Shown piece after piece: positions 40,630 through 52,829 of a stretch of 64,000 nt of DNA (position 1 is its first letter; each line of letters opens with the position of its first letter). Position numbers and translations under genes: made by a program. The stretch lies in the NCBI GenBank assembly GCA_902535255.1, contig CACASQ010000001.1, positions 248,001-312,000 of the forward strand. The letters run 5' to 3'. The notes below the pieces were generated by a model that saw only the letters and a program-made list of their open reading frames with translations, did not search any database and was not told the DNA's origin. Source of the DNA: an uncultured Pelagibacteraceae bacterium (lineage in GTDB: Bacteria; Pseudomonadota; Alphaproteobacteria; Pelagibacterales; Pelagibacteraceae).

Positions 40630-41180
40630 TATGTATTACTCTTTTCGTAATAGCCTGATGAAAAGAATGTAAAAGATAATGTTACATCAGACATATTTTT
40701 AGTTTTATTATCATCAACTACTTTAGGATCCAAGAAAAATGTTAATACAAACTCTTTTTTTTCATTTGGTTGCAAAGTTTGTTTTTCAAAACAAAAACAA
40801 CCTATCTTATTTAAATAAATACCAAATGGAGATGGAGAAACATTGAATGTTGCTGACCCTGAGGAAATTTCATTACTAGGATTTTCAACGTTAAATTTAA
40901 TTGTATGAACTTCACCTGGTTTTAAATTTAAAGTATTCATTTCTGGATAAAATTTCCAATCTAAGGTACTATTAATATTTGTATCAAATCTCATTTTATA
41001 GTCTTGATTAACTATGATTTTTGGAATTTCTTTGTTAGTAGCATTTTGAGTAGTCCCACCAAATCCTGTTACTCTACAAAATAAATCGTATAATGGAACG
41101 GCTGCGAAAGACAGGCCTAGCATTATTAAGAAGATTGATACCAAAGCGATAGGTGTTAAGTTTTTTTTACTTAAATTCAT
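40629..41180 (-). CDS. ctaG: Cytochrome c oxidase assembly protein CtaG/Cox11
   Basis: VPLYDLFCRVTGFGGTTQ; copper motif IGCFCFEKQTLQPNEKKEFVLTFFLDP. Confidence 0.95.
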   Translation of the reverse strand: MNLSKKNLTPIALVSIFLIMLGLSFAAVPLYDLFCRVTGFGGTTQNATNKEIPKIIVNQDYKMRFDTNINSTLDWKFYPEMNTLNLKPGEVHTIKFNVENPSNEISSGSATFNVSPSPFGIYLNKIGCFCFEKQTLQPNEKKEFVLTFFLDPKVVDDNKTKNMSDVTLSFTFFSSGYYEKSNT

Positions 41181-41293
41181 TATATTTCCCGGTTATAAAT
41201 CCCAATGTTATAGAAAGTAAGCGCAAATAAAAAAATCATAAATAAGATCAATATCAAAGCAGTAATCAAATTTTTTTTCTTTTTGTCCATCAT
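41180..41293 (-). CDS. Small membrane protein between ctaB and ctaG (CoxF-position sORF), 37 aa
   Basis: Hand translation of minus strand: MMDKKKKNLITALILILFMIFLFALTFYNIGIYNREI*. Start is 1 nt after the ctaB stop; its TAA overlaps the ctaG ATG (TAATG). Below the ORF-track length cut-off. Confidence 0.8.
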   Translation of the reverse strand: MMDKKKKNLITALILILFMIFLFALTFYNIGIYNREI

Positions 41294-41294
41294 A

Positions 41295-42209
41295 TTATTT
41301 TAGAATATTATCAATTAATAAAATTAAAAAAATAAAAAATAAATAAAAAATTGAGTAAATAAATATTTTTCTTGCGATTTTGTTTGAAACCTTAACTATT
41401 TTACATCTATATAATTTAAAACATAGGTAGATATAATAAATAGTCATTATAGAGGATAAAATTAAATAAAATGCACTAGCGAAGTTTAAAAAATACGGAG
41501 CTATTACTACCGGTGACATAATTAAAGCATAGGCAAGAATATTTATCTTTGTTGTCTTCGCTCCAGAAATTATAGGAAGCATTGGAATTTTTGCTTTTTT
41601 ATAGTCGCCTGATTTATATAAACTTAAAGCCCAAAAATGTGATGGTGTCCATAAGAAGATAATTAAAAATAATACAAGCGGCTCTAGAGAAATATTCCCA
41701 GTTGCTATTGTCCAACCAATAACAGGCGGTAATGCTCCAGCAGCACCGCCTATAACAATATTTTGTGAAGTTTTTCTTTTTAACCAAATTGTATAAATAA
41801 AAAAATAAAAAGCAATTGTTGATGCTAATAAAATCGCAGAAGTCAAATTAGCTGAAAAATAAATGACGCTTACTGACAAAGCTGATAAAATAACACCGAA
41901 GTATAAAGCTTGATCTTTTCTAACTTTTCCAGTTGGAATAGGTCTTAAACAAGTTCTGCTCATTAGAGCATCTAAATCAGATTCGTACCACATGTTAAGA
42001 GTTCCTGCAGCACCAGAACCTATTGCGACTGCTAAAAGTGAAATACAAGCCGAAGTAAAGTTCACGTTAACTGGAGCTATTAATAATCCTACCATGCAGG
42101 TAAATAAAACAAGAGACATAACTCTTGGTTTCATTAAGTTGAAAAATGAACTTAAGTCAAAGGCTAAACCGTGTTTAGAGTTTCTAGTTTTTGTACTTAT
42201 CTGGCTCAA
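41295..42209 (-). CDS. ctaB: Protoheme IX farnesyltransferase (heme O synthase)
   Basis: LMKPRVMSLVLFTCMVGL, NMWYESDLDALMSRTCLRPIPTGKV, GAAGALPPVIGWT. Confidence 0.95.
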   Translation of the reverse strand: MSQISTKTRNSKHGLAFDLSSFFNLMKPRVMSLVLFTCMVGLLIAPVNVNFTSACISLLAVAIGSGAAGTLNMWYESDLDALMSRTCLRPIPTGKVRKDQALYFGVILSALSVSVIYFSANLTSAILLASTIAFYFFIYTIWLKRKTSQNIVIGGAAGALPPVIGWTIATGNISLEPLVLFLIIFLWTPSHFWALSLYKSGDYKKAKIPMLPIISGAKTTKINILAYALIMSPVVIAPYFLNFASAFYLILSSIMTIYYIYLCFKLYRCKIVKVSNKIARKIFIYSIFYLFFIFLILLIDNILK

Positions 42210-42210
42210 T

Positions 42211-44639
<2,429 letters not shown>

Positions 44640-44690
44640 TAGTTTTTATACAGCTTTTAGATGATTTCACAATTTCAATTAATGCGACAA

Positions 44691-45401
44691 TTAATTAAAG
44701 TTATTGATAAAATTTATCAATGAAATAGCGCTTATTACAGCAGTATCAGACCTTAGAATGTTTCTAGATAACGTAAAAGGTTTGACCGCAGAATTTTCAA
44801 GTATTAACTCGCGTTCCTTAGGGGAAAAATCGCCCTCAGGACCAATTAAAATACATAAAGGATTAATATCATTTAAATCTTCAGTTTTTAAATTATCATT
44901 TGACTTAATATCAGCAAATAAAATTTGAGAACTTCTGTCAAAGGTTTTTAAAAAATCTTTTAATTTTATAACTTTTGTAATCTCAGGAGGGACAAGCTGA
45001 TTTGATTGTTCTGTTGCCTCTACTACAATTTTGTTCGCTCGATCATGATTTAACTCTTTAACCTCTGTTCTATCAGAAATAATCGGAATTATTTTGCTTA
45101 CACCAAGCTCTGTCGCTTTTTGCAAAATAATTTCCATTGGATTTTTCTTCACTAAACATATTGCTAATTCAACTTTTGAAAGCTTGTTAACTTCTTTGAT
45201 TTTTTCTAAAAATTTAACCTCTACTCTATCTTTATCTAAAAAAATTATCTCACTTTTCCATTCTCCATTTTTATTAAAAAAATTTAAGGTCGATCCTCTT
45301 TTAAGTCTCATAACGTTAACTACATAATGAGTATGTTCTTTGTTTAGTAGGCTAGTTGTATTTTCCAGTATACTGTCTGGATGATATAATCTAATATTCA
45401 T
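44691..45401 (-). CDS. rsmE: 16S rRNA m3U1498 methyltransferase
   Basis: MNIRLYHPDSI, QKATELGVSKIIPI, ILIGPEGDFSPKE, LSRNILRSDTAVISAISLI. Start moved to ATG 45401 from track 45482, which overlaps the divergent gene. Confidence 0.92.
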   Translation of the reverse strand: MNIRLYHPDSILENTTSLLNKEHTHYVVNVMRLKRGSTLNFFNKNGEWKSEIIFLDKDRVEVKFLEKIKEVNKLSKVELAICLVKKNPMEIILQKATELGVSKIIPIISDRTEVKELNHDRANKIVVEATEQSNQLVPPEITKVIKLKDFLKTFDRSSQILFADIKSNDNLKTEDLNDINPLCILIGPEGDFSPKERELILENSAVKPFTLSRNILRSDTAVISAISLINFINNFN

Positions 45402-45448
45402 TAGCTTATATAATATAAATAAATTGAAAAGATATAAAGGAGCATTAA

Positions 45449-45688
45449 ATGAAAAAGGGTAAAAGAGCTGGAGAATCCCCAATAGGTATTGACGTGTTAG
45501 AGGGAAAATCTTATTTTTGGTGTACTTGCGGTATAAGTTCTAAACAGCCTTTTTGTGACGGCTCACATAAAAATACTGAATTTTCACCCTTGAAATATGT
45601 GGCTGATCAATCAAAAAAAGTTTTTTTCTGCACCTGTAAACAAACAAATGATCAACCATTGTGTGATGGTTCTCACAATATAAAATAA
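45449..45688 (+). CDS. CDGSH iron-sulfur domain protein with two CDGSH motifs
   Basis: WCTCGISSKQPFCDGSHKN and FCTCKQTNDQPLCDGSHNIK. Confidence 0.92.
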   Translation: MKKGKRAGESPIGIDVLEGKSYFWCTCGISSKQPFCDGSHKNTEFSPLKYVADQSKKVFFCTCKQTNDQPLCDGSHNIK

Positions 45689-45691
45689 ATT

Positions 45692-46351
45692 ATGAAAACA
45701 AAAGCTATAGTATTTGATGCTTACGGTACACTGTTCGATGTAAATTCAGCTGCAAAAAAATGTAAAGATAAAATTGGAGATAGGTGGGAAGAGTTTGCAA
45801 ATTTTTGGAGAACTACTCAACTAGAATATACTTGGCTAAGAAGTTTAATGAATAGACATAAGAACTTCTGGGAGGTTACGGAAGATAGTTTAGATAAATC
45901 TATGAGAATATTTAAAATCGATAAAAATTTAAAAAATGAGTTGCTTAATCTTTACAAAGTTTTATCTCCTTATCCGGAAGTTAAAAATGTTTTAAAAAAT
46001 TTAAAAAAGAACAATTTTAAACTTGCTATACTATCTAATGGAACCCCTGAACTTCTAAAAGAGTTAGTTAATTCAAATAGCTTGGATAATTTATTTGATG
46101 ACCTTTTTTCCATTGAGGAAGTAAAAGTTTATAAACCTGACTCTAGGGTTTATGAAATTCCAATTAAAAGGTACAAAATAAAAGCAAATGAAATTACTTT
46201 TCTAAGTGCTAATACTTGGGATGTTTCTGGAGGTGGAAACTATGGTTATAATTCTGTTTGGGTGAATAGAAATAAATCAGAGTTTGATATCCTTGATTAC
46301 CAGCCAAATAATGAAATTAACAATTTAACGCAGCTACTTGATATAATCTAA
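45692..46351 (+). CDS. Haloacid dehalogenase type II (HAD superfamily)
   Basis: VFDAYGTLFDVNSAAKKC, ILSNGTPELL, VKVYKPDSRVYE. Confidence 0.88.
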   Translation: MKTKAIVFDAYGTLFDVNSAAKKCKDKIGDRWEEFANFWRTTQLEYTWLRSLMNRHKNFWEVTEDSLDKSMRIFKIDKNLKNELLNLYKVLSPYPEVKNVLKNLKKNNFKLAILSNGTPELLKELVNSNSLDNLFDDLFSIEEVKVYKPDSRVYEIPIKRYKIKANEITFLSANTWDVSGGGNYGYNSVWVNRNKSEFDILDYQPNNEINNLTQLLDII

Positions 46352-46366
46352 ACATTTGTTGTATAC

Positions 46367-47215
46367 ATGCGAATGGCTAAAATTAATGTAAAAAAAATTA
46401 TCAAAGCTTTAAGCGCATCAGATGGTGCTGGTGTAAAATTGAAAAGAAGCATTGGGACTCCAGAAGCAGATTATATTGATCCATTTTTAATGCTTGATGA
46501 GTTTGGTTCTGAAAATAAAGATGATTATATTGCTGGCTTCCCTCCTCATCCTCACAGAGGAATTGAAACAGTCACTTATATGTTAAGCGGAGAATTTGAA
46601 CATCAAGATAGTACTGGGGCTAAAGGAGTAATGTCATCAGGCGATGTGCAATGGATGAAAACTGGTAGAGGTATCATTCATTCTGAAATGCCTGCTATGA
46701 AAGAGGGAAAATTATTAGGATTTCAGCTTTGGATCAATATGCCTGCTAAAATGAAAAAGAACAAGCCTGAGTATCTTTATATTAAGGGTAAAGAGCTTGG
46801 TGAATATAAAGACAATGAAAAAACTATTAAAGTAATTGCTGGCAAATATAAAAAAACTGAAGGTCCTGAAAAAAATCATAACGTTGAACCGATTTACTTT
46901 CATGTTATCTTAAATCAGGAGAAAGAATTTAATTATGAAGTTCCAATAGGACATAACTCTTTTATATATTTATTAAAAGGTGAATTAAAAATTGGAAAAA
47001 AAGAACACAATAAAACCTCTGACTCAAATTTGATATTACTTGAGCGAGGCACTGAGCTCAAAGTAGTTGCAAACAAAAAATCTGAATTTTTATTTATCGC
47101 TGGCAAACCAATTGGTGAGCCAATTGCTAGAGGTGGTCCATTTGTTATGAATACAAAAGCCGAGATACTTGAAGCTATTCAAGATTATAACAACGGAACA
47201 TTTGCTAAATATTAA
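46367..47215 (+). CDS. Pirin family protein
   Basis: FPPHPHRGIETVTYMLSGEFEHQDSTGAKGVMSSGDVQWMKTGRGIIHSE. Confidence 0.93.
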   Translation: MRMAKINVKKIIKALSASDGAGVKLKRSIGTPEADYIDPFLMLDEFGSENKDDYIAGFPPHPHRGIETVTYMLSGEFEHQDSTGAKGVMSSGDVQWMKTGRGIIHSEMPAMKEGKLLGFQLWINMPAKMKKNKPEYLYIKGKELGEYKDNEKTIKVIAGKYKKTEGPEKNHNVEPIYFHVILNQEKEFNYEVPIGHNSFIYLLKGELKIGKKEHNKTSDSNLILLERGTELKVVANKKSEFLFIAGKPIGEPIARGGPFVMNTKAEILEAIQDYNNGTFAKY

Positions 47216-47238
47216 AACTTAAAGTACGTTCCAAAAAA

Positions 47239-48213
47239 ATGCCAAAATCTATTATTATTAATAAAAATGGTGGCCCTGAAGTTTTAGTGCTTCAAGATGT
47301 AGAAGTTGGGTCGCCTGGACCAGATGAAATTAAAATAACAAATCACGCAATTGGTTTGAACTATATAGACACTTATCATAGATCAGGCCTATATCCGATA
47401 AAGTTACCTAGTGGCATTGGTTTAGAAGCTGCGGGAAAAGTAGATGAAGTAGGATCTAATGTTACTGAATTTAACAAGGGTGATAATATTGCTTACGCCT
47501 CTACTCCCCTTGGTGCTTATGCTCAAAAAAGAATAATCCCCTCAAAGATAGCTGTAAAGGTTCCTGAAGGAATCTCTCATGAACTTGCTGCAACTTTAAT
47601 GACAAAGGGTTTAACAACAAATTATTTAATCACAAAAACATATAAACTCAAAGCTGGAGAAACTGTATTGTTTCATGCTGCGGCTGGTGGAGTAGGACAA
47701 ATCTTTGCCCAGTGGGCAAATAGTATTGGAGCAAAAGTGATTGGAACAGTAGGATCCAATGAAAAAATAAAGATAGCTGAGGAGAATGGATACTCAAATG
47801 TAATTAATTACTCTAAAGATGATTTCTCTCAAGAAGTAATGAAAATAACCAATAATGAGGGTGTAACAGCAGTATTCGACGGAGTAGGTAAAAATACTTT
47901 TCAAAAATCTTTAGCTTGTCTTAAAACTAGAGGAATGATGATTAGCTTTGGTAATGCTTCAGGGCCTTTAGATCCTGTTAATGTACCTAAAGATATTCAA
48001 CCAAAAGGGCTTTATCTTACAAGACCATCAATTGCACAATATTTTACAAACAGAAAAGAACTTCAAGCTGGTGCTGACTCAATTTTTGAGAAAATAAAAT
48101 TTGGTAAAATAAAAATTAGAATTGCAAAAAAATATAAACTCTCTGAGGCTAAACAAGCTCACGCAGATTTAGAGGCAAGAAAATTACTTGGTCCTGCAGT
48201 AATTATTCCGTAA
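47239..48213 (+). CDS. Quinone oxidoreductase (zeta-crystallin/QOR family)
   Basis: NYIDTYHRSGLYPIKLPSGIGLEAAGKV, VLFHAAAGGVGQIFAQWA. Confidence 0.93.
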   Translation: MPKSIIINKNGGPEVLVLQDVEVGSPGPDEIKITNHAIGLNYIDTYHRSGLYPIKLPSGIGLEAAGKVDEVGSNVTEFNKGDNIAYASTPLGAYAQKRIIPSKIAVKVPEGISHELAATLMTKGLTTNYLITKTYKLKAGETVLFHAAAGGVGQIFAQWANSIGAKVIGTVGSNEKIKIAEENGYSNVINYSKDDFSQEVMKITNNEGVTAVFDGVGKNTFQKSLACLKTRGMMISFGNASGPLDPVNVPKDIQPKGLYLTRPSIAQYFTNRKELQAGADSIFEKIKFGKIKIRIAKKYKLSEAKQAHADLEARKLLGPAVIIP

Positions 48214-48479
48214 TGTCTGACAAATTAATATCTCCGTGTATTAGTATATGTAAAACTGACCCAATAACAGGCTTTTGTTATGGATGCGCTAGAACTCATG
48301 AAGAAAAAAAATTATGGAAAAATGAAAATACCTCAAATGAATGGAAAAAAAATAATCTAGCAATAATTGTTAATAGGATGGAAGGTTGGCAATTAGAAAC
48401 ATTCAAAGAATCTTACAGGCATAAAAAAAATGAAGGCATTTCAATCTTTAAAAAAAAATTGTTAGAAAAAAATAATTAG
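48213..48479 (+). CDS. DUF1289 family protein
   Basis: SPCISICKTDPITGFCYGCARTHEEKKLWKN cysteine pattern. Confidence 0.85.
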   Translation: MSDKLISPCISICKTDPITGFCYGCARTHEEKKLWKNENTSNEWKKNNLAIIVNRMEGWQLETFKESYRHKKNEGISIFKKKLLEKNN

Positions 48480-48886
48480 AGATCTTTCTTCATTGAGTCC
48501 ATATCACTTAGATGAAATTTTAATGCTTCATTAGAGAGTCTTATTTCCTGTAAAAACAAAAAAATAGAAAAAATCATACATATACAACAAAAGGCAAAGC
48601 TTAATCTTGCAAAAAAAACTAAGTCTAAATAGAGCAATAGAACTGTTAACATATTAAATAAAAACCCAAATGCGGAAAATCCCATAACAAATTTAAGATA
48701 ATTTGTCCTTTTATTAAGCACATGAAGTTGGTTCTCCCACTCTGGAGGAACTTTTTTTTCAAATGTATACTGATCGTGAATTTTCCTAATTAAAGCGCTT
48801 AAAGTATGGAAACGATTGCTATACATAGTCATCATTAGCGGTATAGCGGGAAACATTAATGCTGCAACAGTGTAATCAATATCCAT
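48476..48886 (-). CDS. DUF2721 family membrane protein
   Basis: AALMFPAIPLMMTMYSNRFHTLSALIRKIHDQY..., multiple TM helices. Confidence 0.75.
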   Translation of the reverse strand: MDIDYTVAALMFPAIPLMMTMYSNRFHTLSALIRKIHDQYTFEKKVPPEWENQLHVLNKRTNYLKFVMGFSAFGFLFNMLTVLLLYLDLVFFARLSFAFCCICMIFSIFLFLQEIRLSNEALKFHLSDMDSMKKDL

Positions 48887-48939
48887 AACGAATCAAATTG
48901 ATTATGAAGATAGTGTTTGGTATTTACAAGTAATATTTC

Positions 48940-49800
48940 ATGGAGCAATTAAAAATTTTTATAGATTTAACAAGATTAAATAAGCCAATTGGTTTTATGC
49001 TTTTGTTTTGGCCATGCTCATGGGGATTAGCATATGCACTATACTATGAAAAAAATACTAATACATTCTTTTATTATTTAATTCTATTTTTTTTTGGGTC
49101 TGTATTAATGAGAAGCGCTGGGTGTATATTTAATGATATAGTAGACAAGGATTATGATAAAAAAGTTTTAAGGACAAAAAAAAGGCCGATCGCGAACGGT
49201 AAGATTTCAGTAAAAAAATCTTTAATTTATGTAATGCTATTGTGTCTGGTGGCTTTCATAATTTTAATTCAATTTAATATTCTAACAATATTACTTGGAA
49301 TGGGATCAATGTTATTGGCATTCACTTATCCTTTCATGAAAAGAATAACTTATTGGCCTCAGTTATTCCTAGGTTTAACATTTAATTGGGGGTTAATAAT
49401 GGCTTGGACAGCTATAAATGATAGTATTTCACTTGAAATATGTTTGCTTTATCTCTCAGCCATATTTTGGACATTGGGCTATGACACCATTTACGGAGCT
49501 CAGGATATGTCGGATGATGAAATCATAGGTCTTAAGTCAACCTCAATTAAATTTAAAAATCATATGAAATTATTTGTGTCAATTTCTTATGCCATTTCAT
49601 CACTTTCCTTGATTTACATTTTTAAAAATTATCTAGGAGTAAATTATTTTACAATAATGCTTGCTTTGTTTGTATGTAGTTTATTTTATCAAGTAGTTAA
49701 ATTTAACAAGGAAGATTCAAGTAGCTGTCTGAAGATGTTTAAATTAAATAATTTTTCAGGTCTTGTACTGTTTTTAGGCGTTTTAATTATTGATTATTAA
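48940..49800 (+). CDS. ubiA: 4-hydroxybenzoate polyprenyltransferase
   Basis: LTRLNKPIGFMLLFWPCSWGLAYA, RSAGCIFNDIVDKDYDKKVLRTKKRPIANG, YDTIYGAQDMSDDEIIGLKST. Confidence 0.95.
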   Translation: MEQLKIFIDLTRLNKPIGFMLLFWPCSWGLAYALYYEKNTNTFFYYLILFFFGSVLMRSAGCIFNDIVDKDYDKKVLRTKKRPIANGKISVKKSLIYVMLLCLVAFIILIQFNILTILLGMGSMLLAFTYPFMKRITYWPQLFLGLTFNWGLIMAWTAINDSISLEICLLYLSAIFWTLGYDTIYGAQDMSDDEIIGLKSTSIKFKNHMKLFVSISYAISSLSLIYIFKNYLGVNYFTIMLALFVCSLFYQVVKFNKEDSSSCLKMFKLNNFSGLVLFLGVLIIDY

Positions 49801-51543
49801 ATGAAATTTGAAGAAGTAAAACTTATTCTTAAAAGATTATTTAGAGAACATGTAAAAAAACACATGAGAAGAATTCTAATAGCTTTAATTTTATCTATAA
49901 TAGTTGCAGGAAGTACTGCAGGCATAGCATGGCTACTAGATCCTGCAGTAAAAAAAATATTTATTGAAAAAAATGAAGTATTTGCTTGGACGATTCCAAT
50001 TTTAATTGTTTTAGCTTTCTCAAGTAAAGGATTATCTTTATATCTTGCAAGGATCAATATTATCAGAGTTGGTGAAGAAGTTGCTGGAGAACTTCAAAAA
50101 AAAATAGCTAAAAATATTTTAATTTCAGATATTCAAACTCTAGATAATCGCCATTCTGGTAGATACATTTCAAATGTGATGTACGATTCAAACCAAATAA
50201 GAAATTTAGTTAGCACTGGCGTTTTAAATTTAATGAAAGATACTTTCTCAGTAATCGCATTAGTGTCTTTAATGTTTTATCAGAATTGGAAGCTAGCTTT
50301 ATTCGCAATTATTATGATGCCACTTGCAGGTGGTTTAGCTAAATCATTAGGAAAAAGAATTGGTAAAGCAACTTCTAAAGCGGGAAAATCATCTGGGAAC
50401 TTAGCAACTTTTTTATCTGAAATATTTAAAGGTTCAAAAATGATCAGAATTTATCAAAAAGAGGAAGAGGAAAAAAATAAAGCTAATGAGGTTATTGATG
50501 ATTTGGTCGAAAAGAATATCAAAATTGGAAGTGTTATAATCCGAGCTACTCCAATAATGGAGGCTTTAACAGGTTTTATGATTGCAGGATTTATAGTTTT
50601 TTCTGGCAAACTTATTGCAGCTGGTGAGCTCGGAGTAAATAATTTTTTTTCCTTTTTAGCTGCTATGATGTTAGCTTATCAACCAATAAGGTCTTTAGCC
50701 ACAATCAATATGGTTGCTTACCAAGGAGCGGCTGCATTTAAAAGAATAATCAATATAATTGATAAAAAAATTGAAATTAGTGATGACAAAAATCTTCCAG
50801 ATTTAAAATTAAAAAACTCCCAAATAAAATTTAGTAATGTTGGCTTCAAATATGAGTCAACGAATGAGCGAGCAATAAAGAATATAAACATAGATATAGA
50901 AGGTAATTCTATGACAGCATTTGTCGGACATAGTGGCGCTGGTAAAAGCACAATTATGAATCTTTTGCCAAGGTTTTATGATCCTCAAGAAGGATCAATT
51001 AAAATAGATGGGCAAGATATAAAAAATATATCATTAAAATCTCTAAGAAAAAATTTGTCTCTGGTAAGTCAAGATATCATCTTATTTGACGATACGATTA
51101 AAAATAACATATCGTATGCAAAAAGTGATGCATCGAACGATGAAATAGAAAAAGCATGTAAATATGCTGCTGCAGATGAGTTTATTAATAAAATGCCTAA
51201 TAAGTATGAGACCTTAATTGGAGAAAATGGAATAAGATTATCTGGAGGTCAAAAACAAAGGATTTCAATAGCTAGAGCGATACTTAAACAGTCACCTATA
51301 ATTCTATTAGATGAAGCCACATCATCACTAGATGCTGAGTCAGAGGAAATAGTTCAAAATGCAATCGTAAATTTAACAAAAAATAAAACAACCTTAGTAA
51401 TTGCACATAGACTATCTACTATTAATAATGCTGATAAGATTTTTATCATGAAGAGTGGAAAAATTATAGACTCGGGTAAACATGAGCATCTAATTCAAAA
51501 TTGTGAAGAATATAAAATACTGTATAATAAGCAACTTAGATAA
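49801..51543 (+). CDS. MsbA-like ABC transporter, fused TMD-NBD
   Basis: Type I exporter TMD; Walker A GHSGAGKSTIMNLLPRFYDP, signature LSGGQKQRISIARAIL, Walker B ILLDEATSSLD; precedes waaA-lpxK. Confidence 0.9.
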   Translation: MKFEEVKLILKRLFREHVKKHMRRILIALILSIIVAGSTAGIAWLLDPAVKKIFIEKNEVFAWTIPILIVLAFSSKGLSLYLARINIIRVGEEVAGELQKKIAKNILISDIQTLDNRHSGRYISNVMYDSNQIRNLVSTGVLNLMKDTFSVIALVSLMFYQNWKLALFAIIMMPLAGGLAKSLGKRIGKATSKAGKSSGNLATFLSEIFKGSKMIRIYQKEEEEKNKANEVIDDLVEKNIKIGSVIIRATPIMEALTGFMIAGFIVFSGKLIAAGELGVNNFFSFLAAMMLAYQPIRSLATINMVAYQGAAAFKRIINIIDKKIEISDDKNLPDLKLKNSQIKFSNVGFKYESTNERAIKNINIDIEGNSMTAFVGHSGAGKSTIMNLLPRFYDPQEGSIKIDGQDIKNISLKSLRKNLSLVSQDIILFDDTIKNNISYAKSDASNDEIEKACKYAAADEFINKMPNKYETLIGENGIRLSGGQKQRISIARAILKQSPIILLDEATSSLDAESEEIVQNAIVNLTKNKTTLVIAHRLSTINNADKIFIMKSGKIIDSGKHEHLIQNCEEYKILYNKQLR

Positions 51544-51548
51544 ACTTA

Positions 51549-52829
51549 ATGATTTCAATTTATAGGTTTATTACAACATTAATATATCCGTTACTAATTT
51601 TTGTAATCTTTTTAAGAAAAGTGCTTAAAAAAGAAGATCATAAAAGATATAAGGAAAAAATTTTTTCTAGCCATTTTAATGTAATAAGAAAGGAAAACTC
51701 TAAGTTAATATGGTTCCATGCAGCTAGTATTGGAGAGTTAAAAAGTATTTTGCCAATTATAAATGAATTAAATAAGGAAAATAAAAATTTTGAATTCTTA
51801 ATAACTACTGTAACTCTCAGTGCAGGGAATCTGGCAAAAAAAGAGATTAAAAAATATACGAATGTACAGCACAGATTTTTTCCATTAGATGTTAATTTTC
51901 TAATTAAAAAATTTTTAATCAAGTGGCAACCTAATATAATATTTTTGGTAGATTCTGAAATCTGGCCTAACTTAATTTTAAATGCAAGCCAATCCAAGAT
52001 ACCTATCGCGCTTATTAATGGAAGAATAACAAAAAAAACTTACAAAAAATGGAAGTTTTTTAAGGAAATTTCAAAAAAAATCTTCGGTACATTTGGATTA
52101 TGTTTATCCTCAAGTATTGAAACAAAGACTTACTTAGAAGAATTAGGCGCGAAAAATATCTTCCACTTAGGAAATATAAAACTTTTTAGTAAAAATACTT
52201 CTAAAGAGACAAATGATCCAAATGAAATATTTTTATCTAAAATTAAGTATTGGTGTGTTGTAAGCTCTCATAGAGGAGAGGAAAAATTTTGTTTAGACAC
52301 ACACAAAATACTAAAAAAAAATATCAAAAATATCCTTACGATTATTGCACCAAGGCATATAAACAGAGCAAATGAGATAAAAAAATTATGTGATGAACAT
52401 AATTTGAATTCACAAGTATTAAACAATGATCAAAATATTCAAGGGGATAAAGAAATAATTATTGTTAACGCCTTTGGTGTTTTATCAAAATTTTTCAAAA
52501 ATACTAAAAGTGTTTTTATGGGGAAATCATTATTTAAAAAATTCGTAAACGAGGGTGGTCAAAACCCTATTGAAGCGGCACAACAAGGGTGTAAAATTTA
52601 TCATGGTCCTTTCGTTTATAATTTTAAAGAAATTTATAATATTCTAAGTAAAAATCTAATTTCTCAAGAAATTAATGACTCAGTGGAGTTAGCGAGCTAT
52701 ATCAATAAAGATTTTGAAGAAAAGATTGATAGTGATCAAATTTCTAATTTAATTCAAAATCTTGGACAGAAAACACTGGCTGATACAATGAAACAAATAA
52801 ATTTTTTTTTAAAAAATGAAACTTTATAA
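51549..52829 (+). CDS. waaA: 3-deoxy-D-manno-octulosonic acid transferase
   Basis: IWFHAASIGELKSILPII, DSEIWPNLI, INGRIT, FMGKSLFKKFVNEGGQNPIEAAQQG. Confidence 0.92.
   Translation: MISIYRFITTLIYPLLIFVIFLRKVLKKEDHKRYKEKIFSSHFNVIRKENSKLIWFHAASIGELKSILPIINELNKENKNFEFLITTVTLSAGNLAKKEIKKYTNVQHRFFPLDVNFLIKKFLIKWQPNIIFLVDSEIWPNLILNASQSKIPIALINGRITKKTYKKWKFFKEISKKIFGTFGLCLSSSIETKTYLEELGAKNIFHLGNIKLFSKNTSKETNDPNEIFLSKIKYWCVVSSHRGEEKFCLDTHKILKKNIKNILTIIAPRHINRANEIKKLCDEHNLNSQVLNNDQNIQGDKEIIIVNAFGVLSKFFKNTKSVFMGKSLFKKFVNEGGQNPIEAAQQGCKIYHGPFVYNFKEIYNILSKNLISQEINDSVELASYINKDFEEKIDSDQISNLIQNLGQKTLADTMKQINFFLKNETL

Noticed and set aside
44645-44672. Possible ctaC promoter (minus strand TTGTGA-N16-TATAAA)
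   Set aside because: The predicted TSS falls at or just past the ctaC ATG, and such motifs are common by chance in AT-rich DNA.
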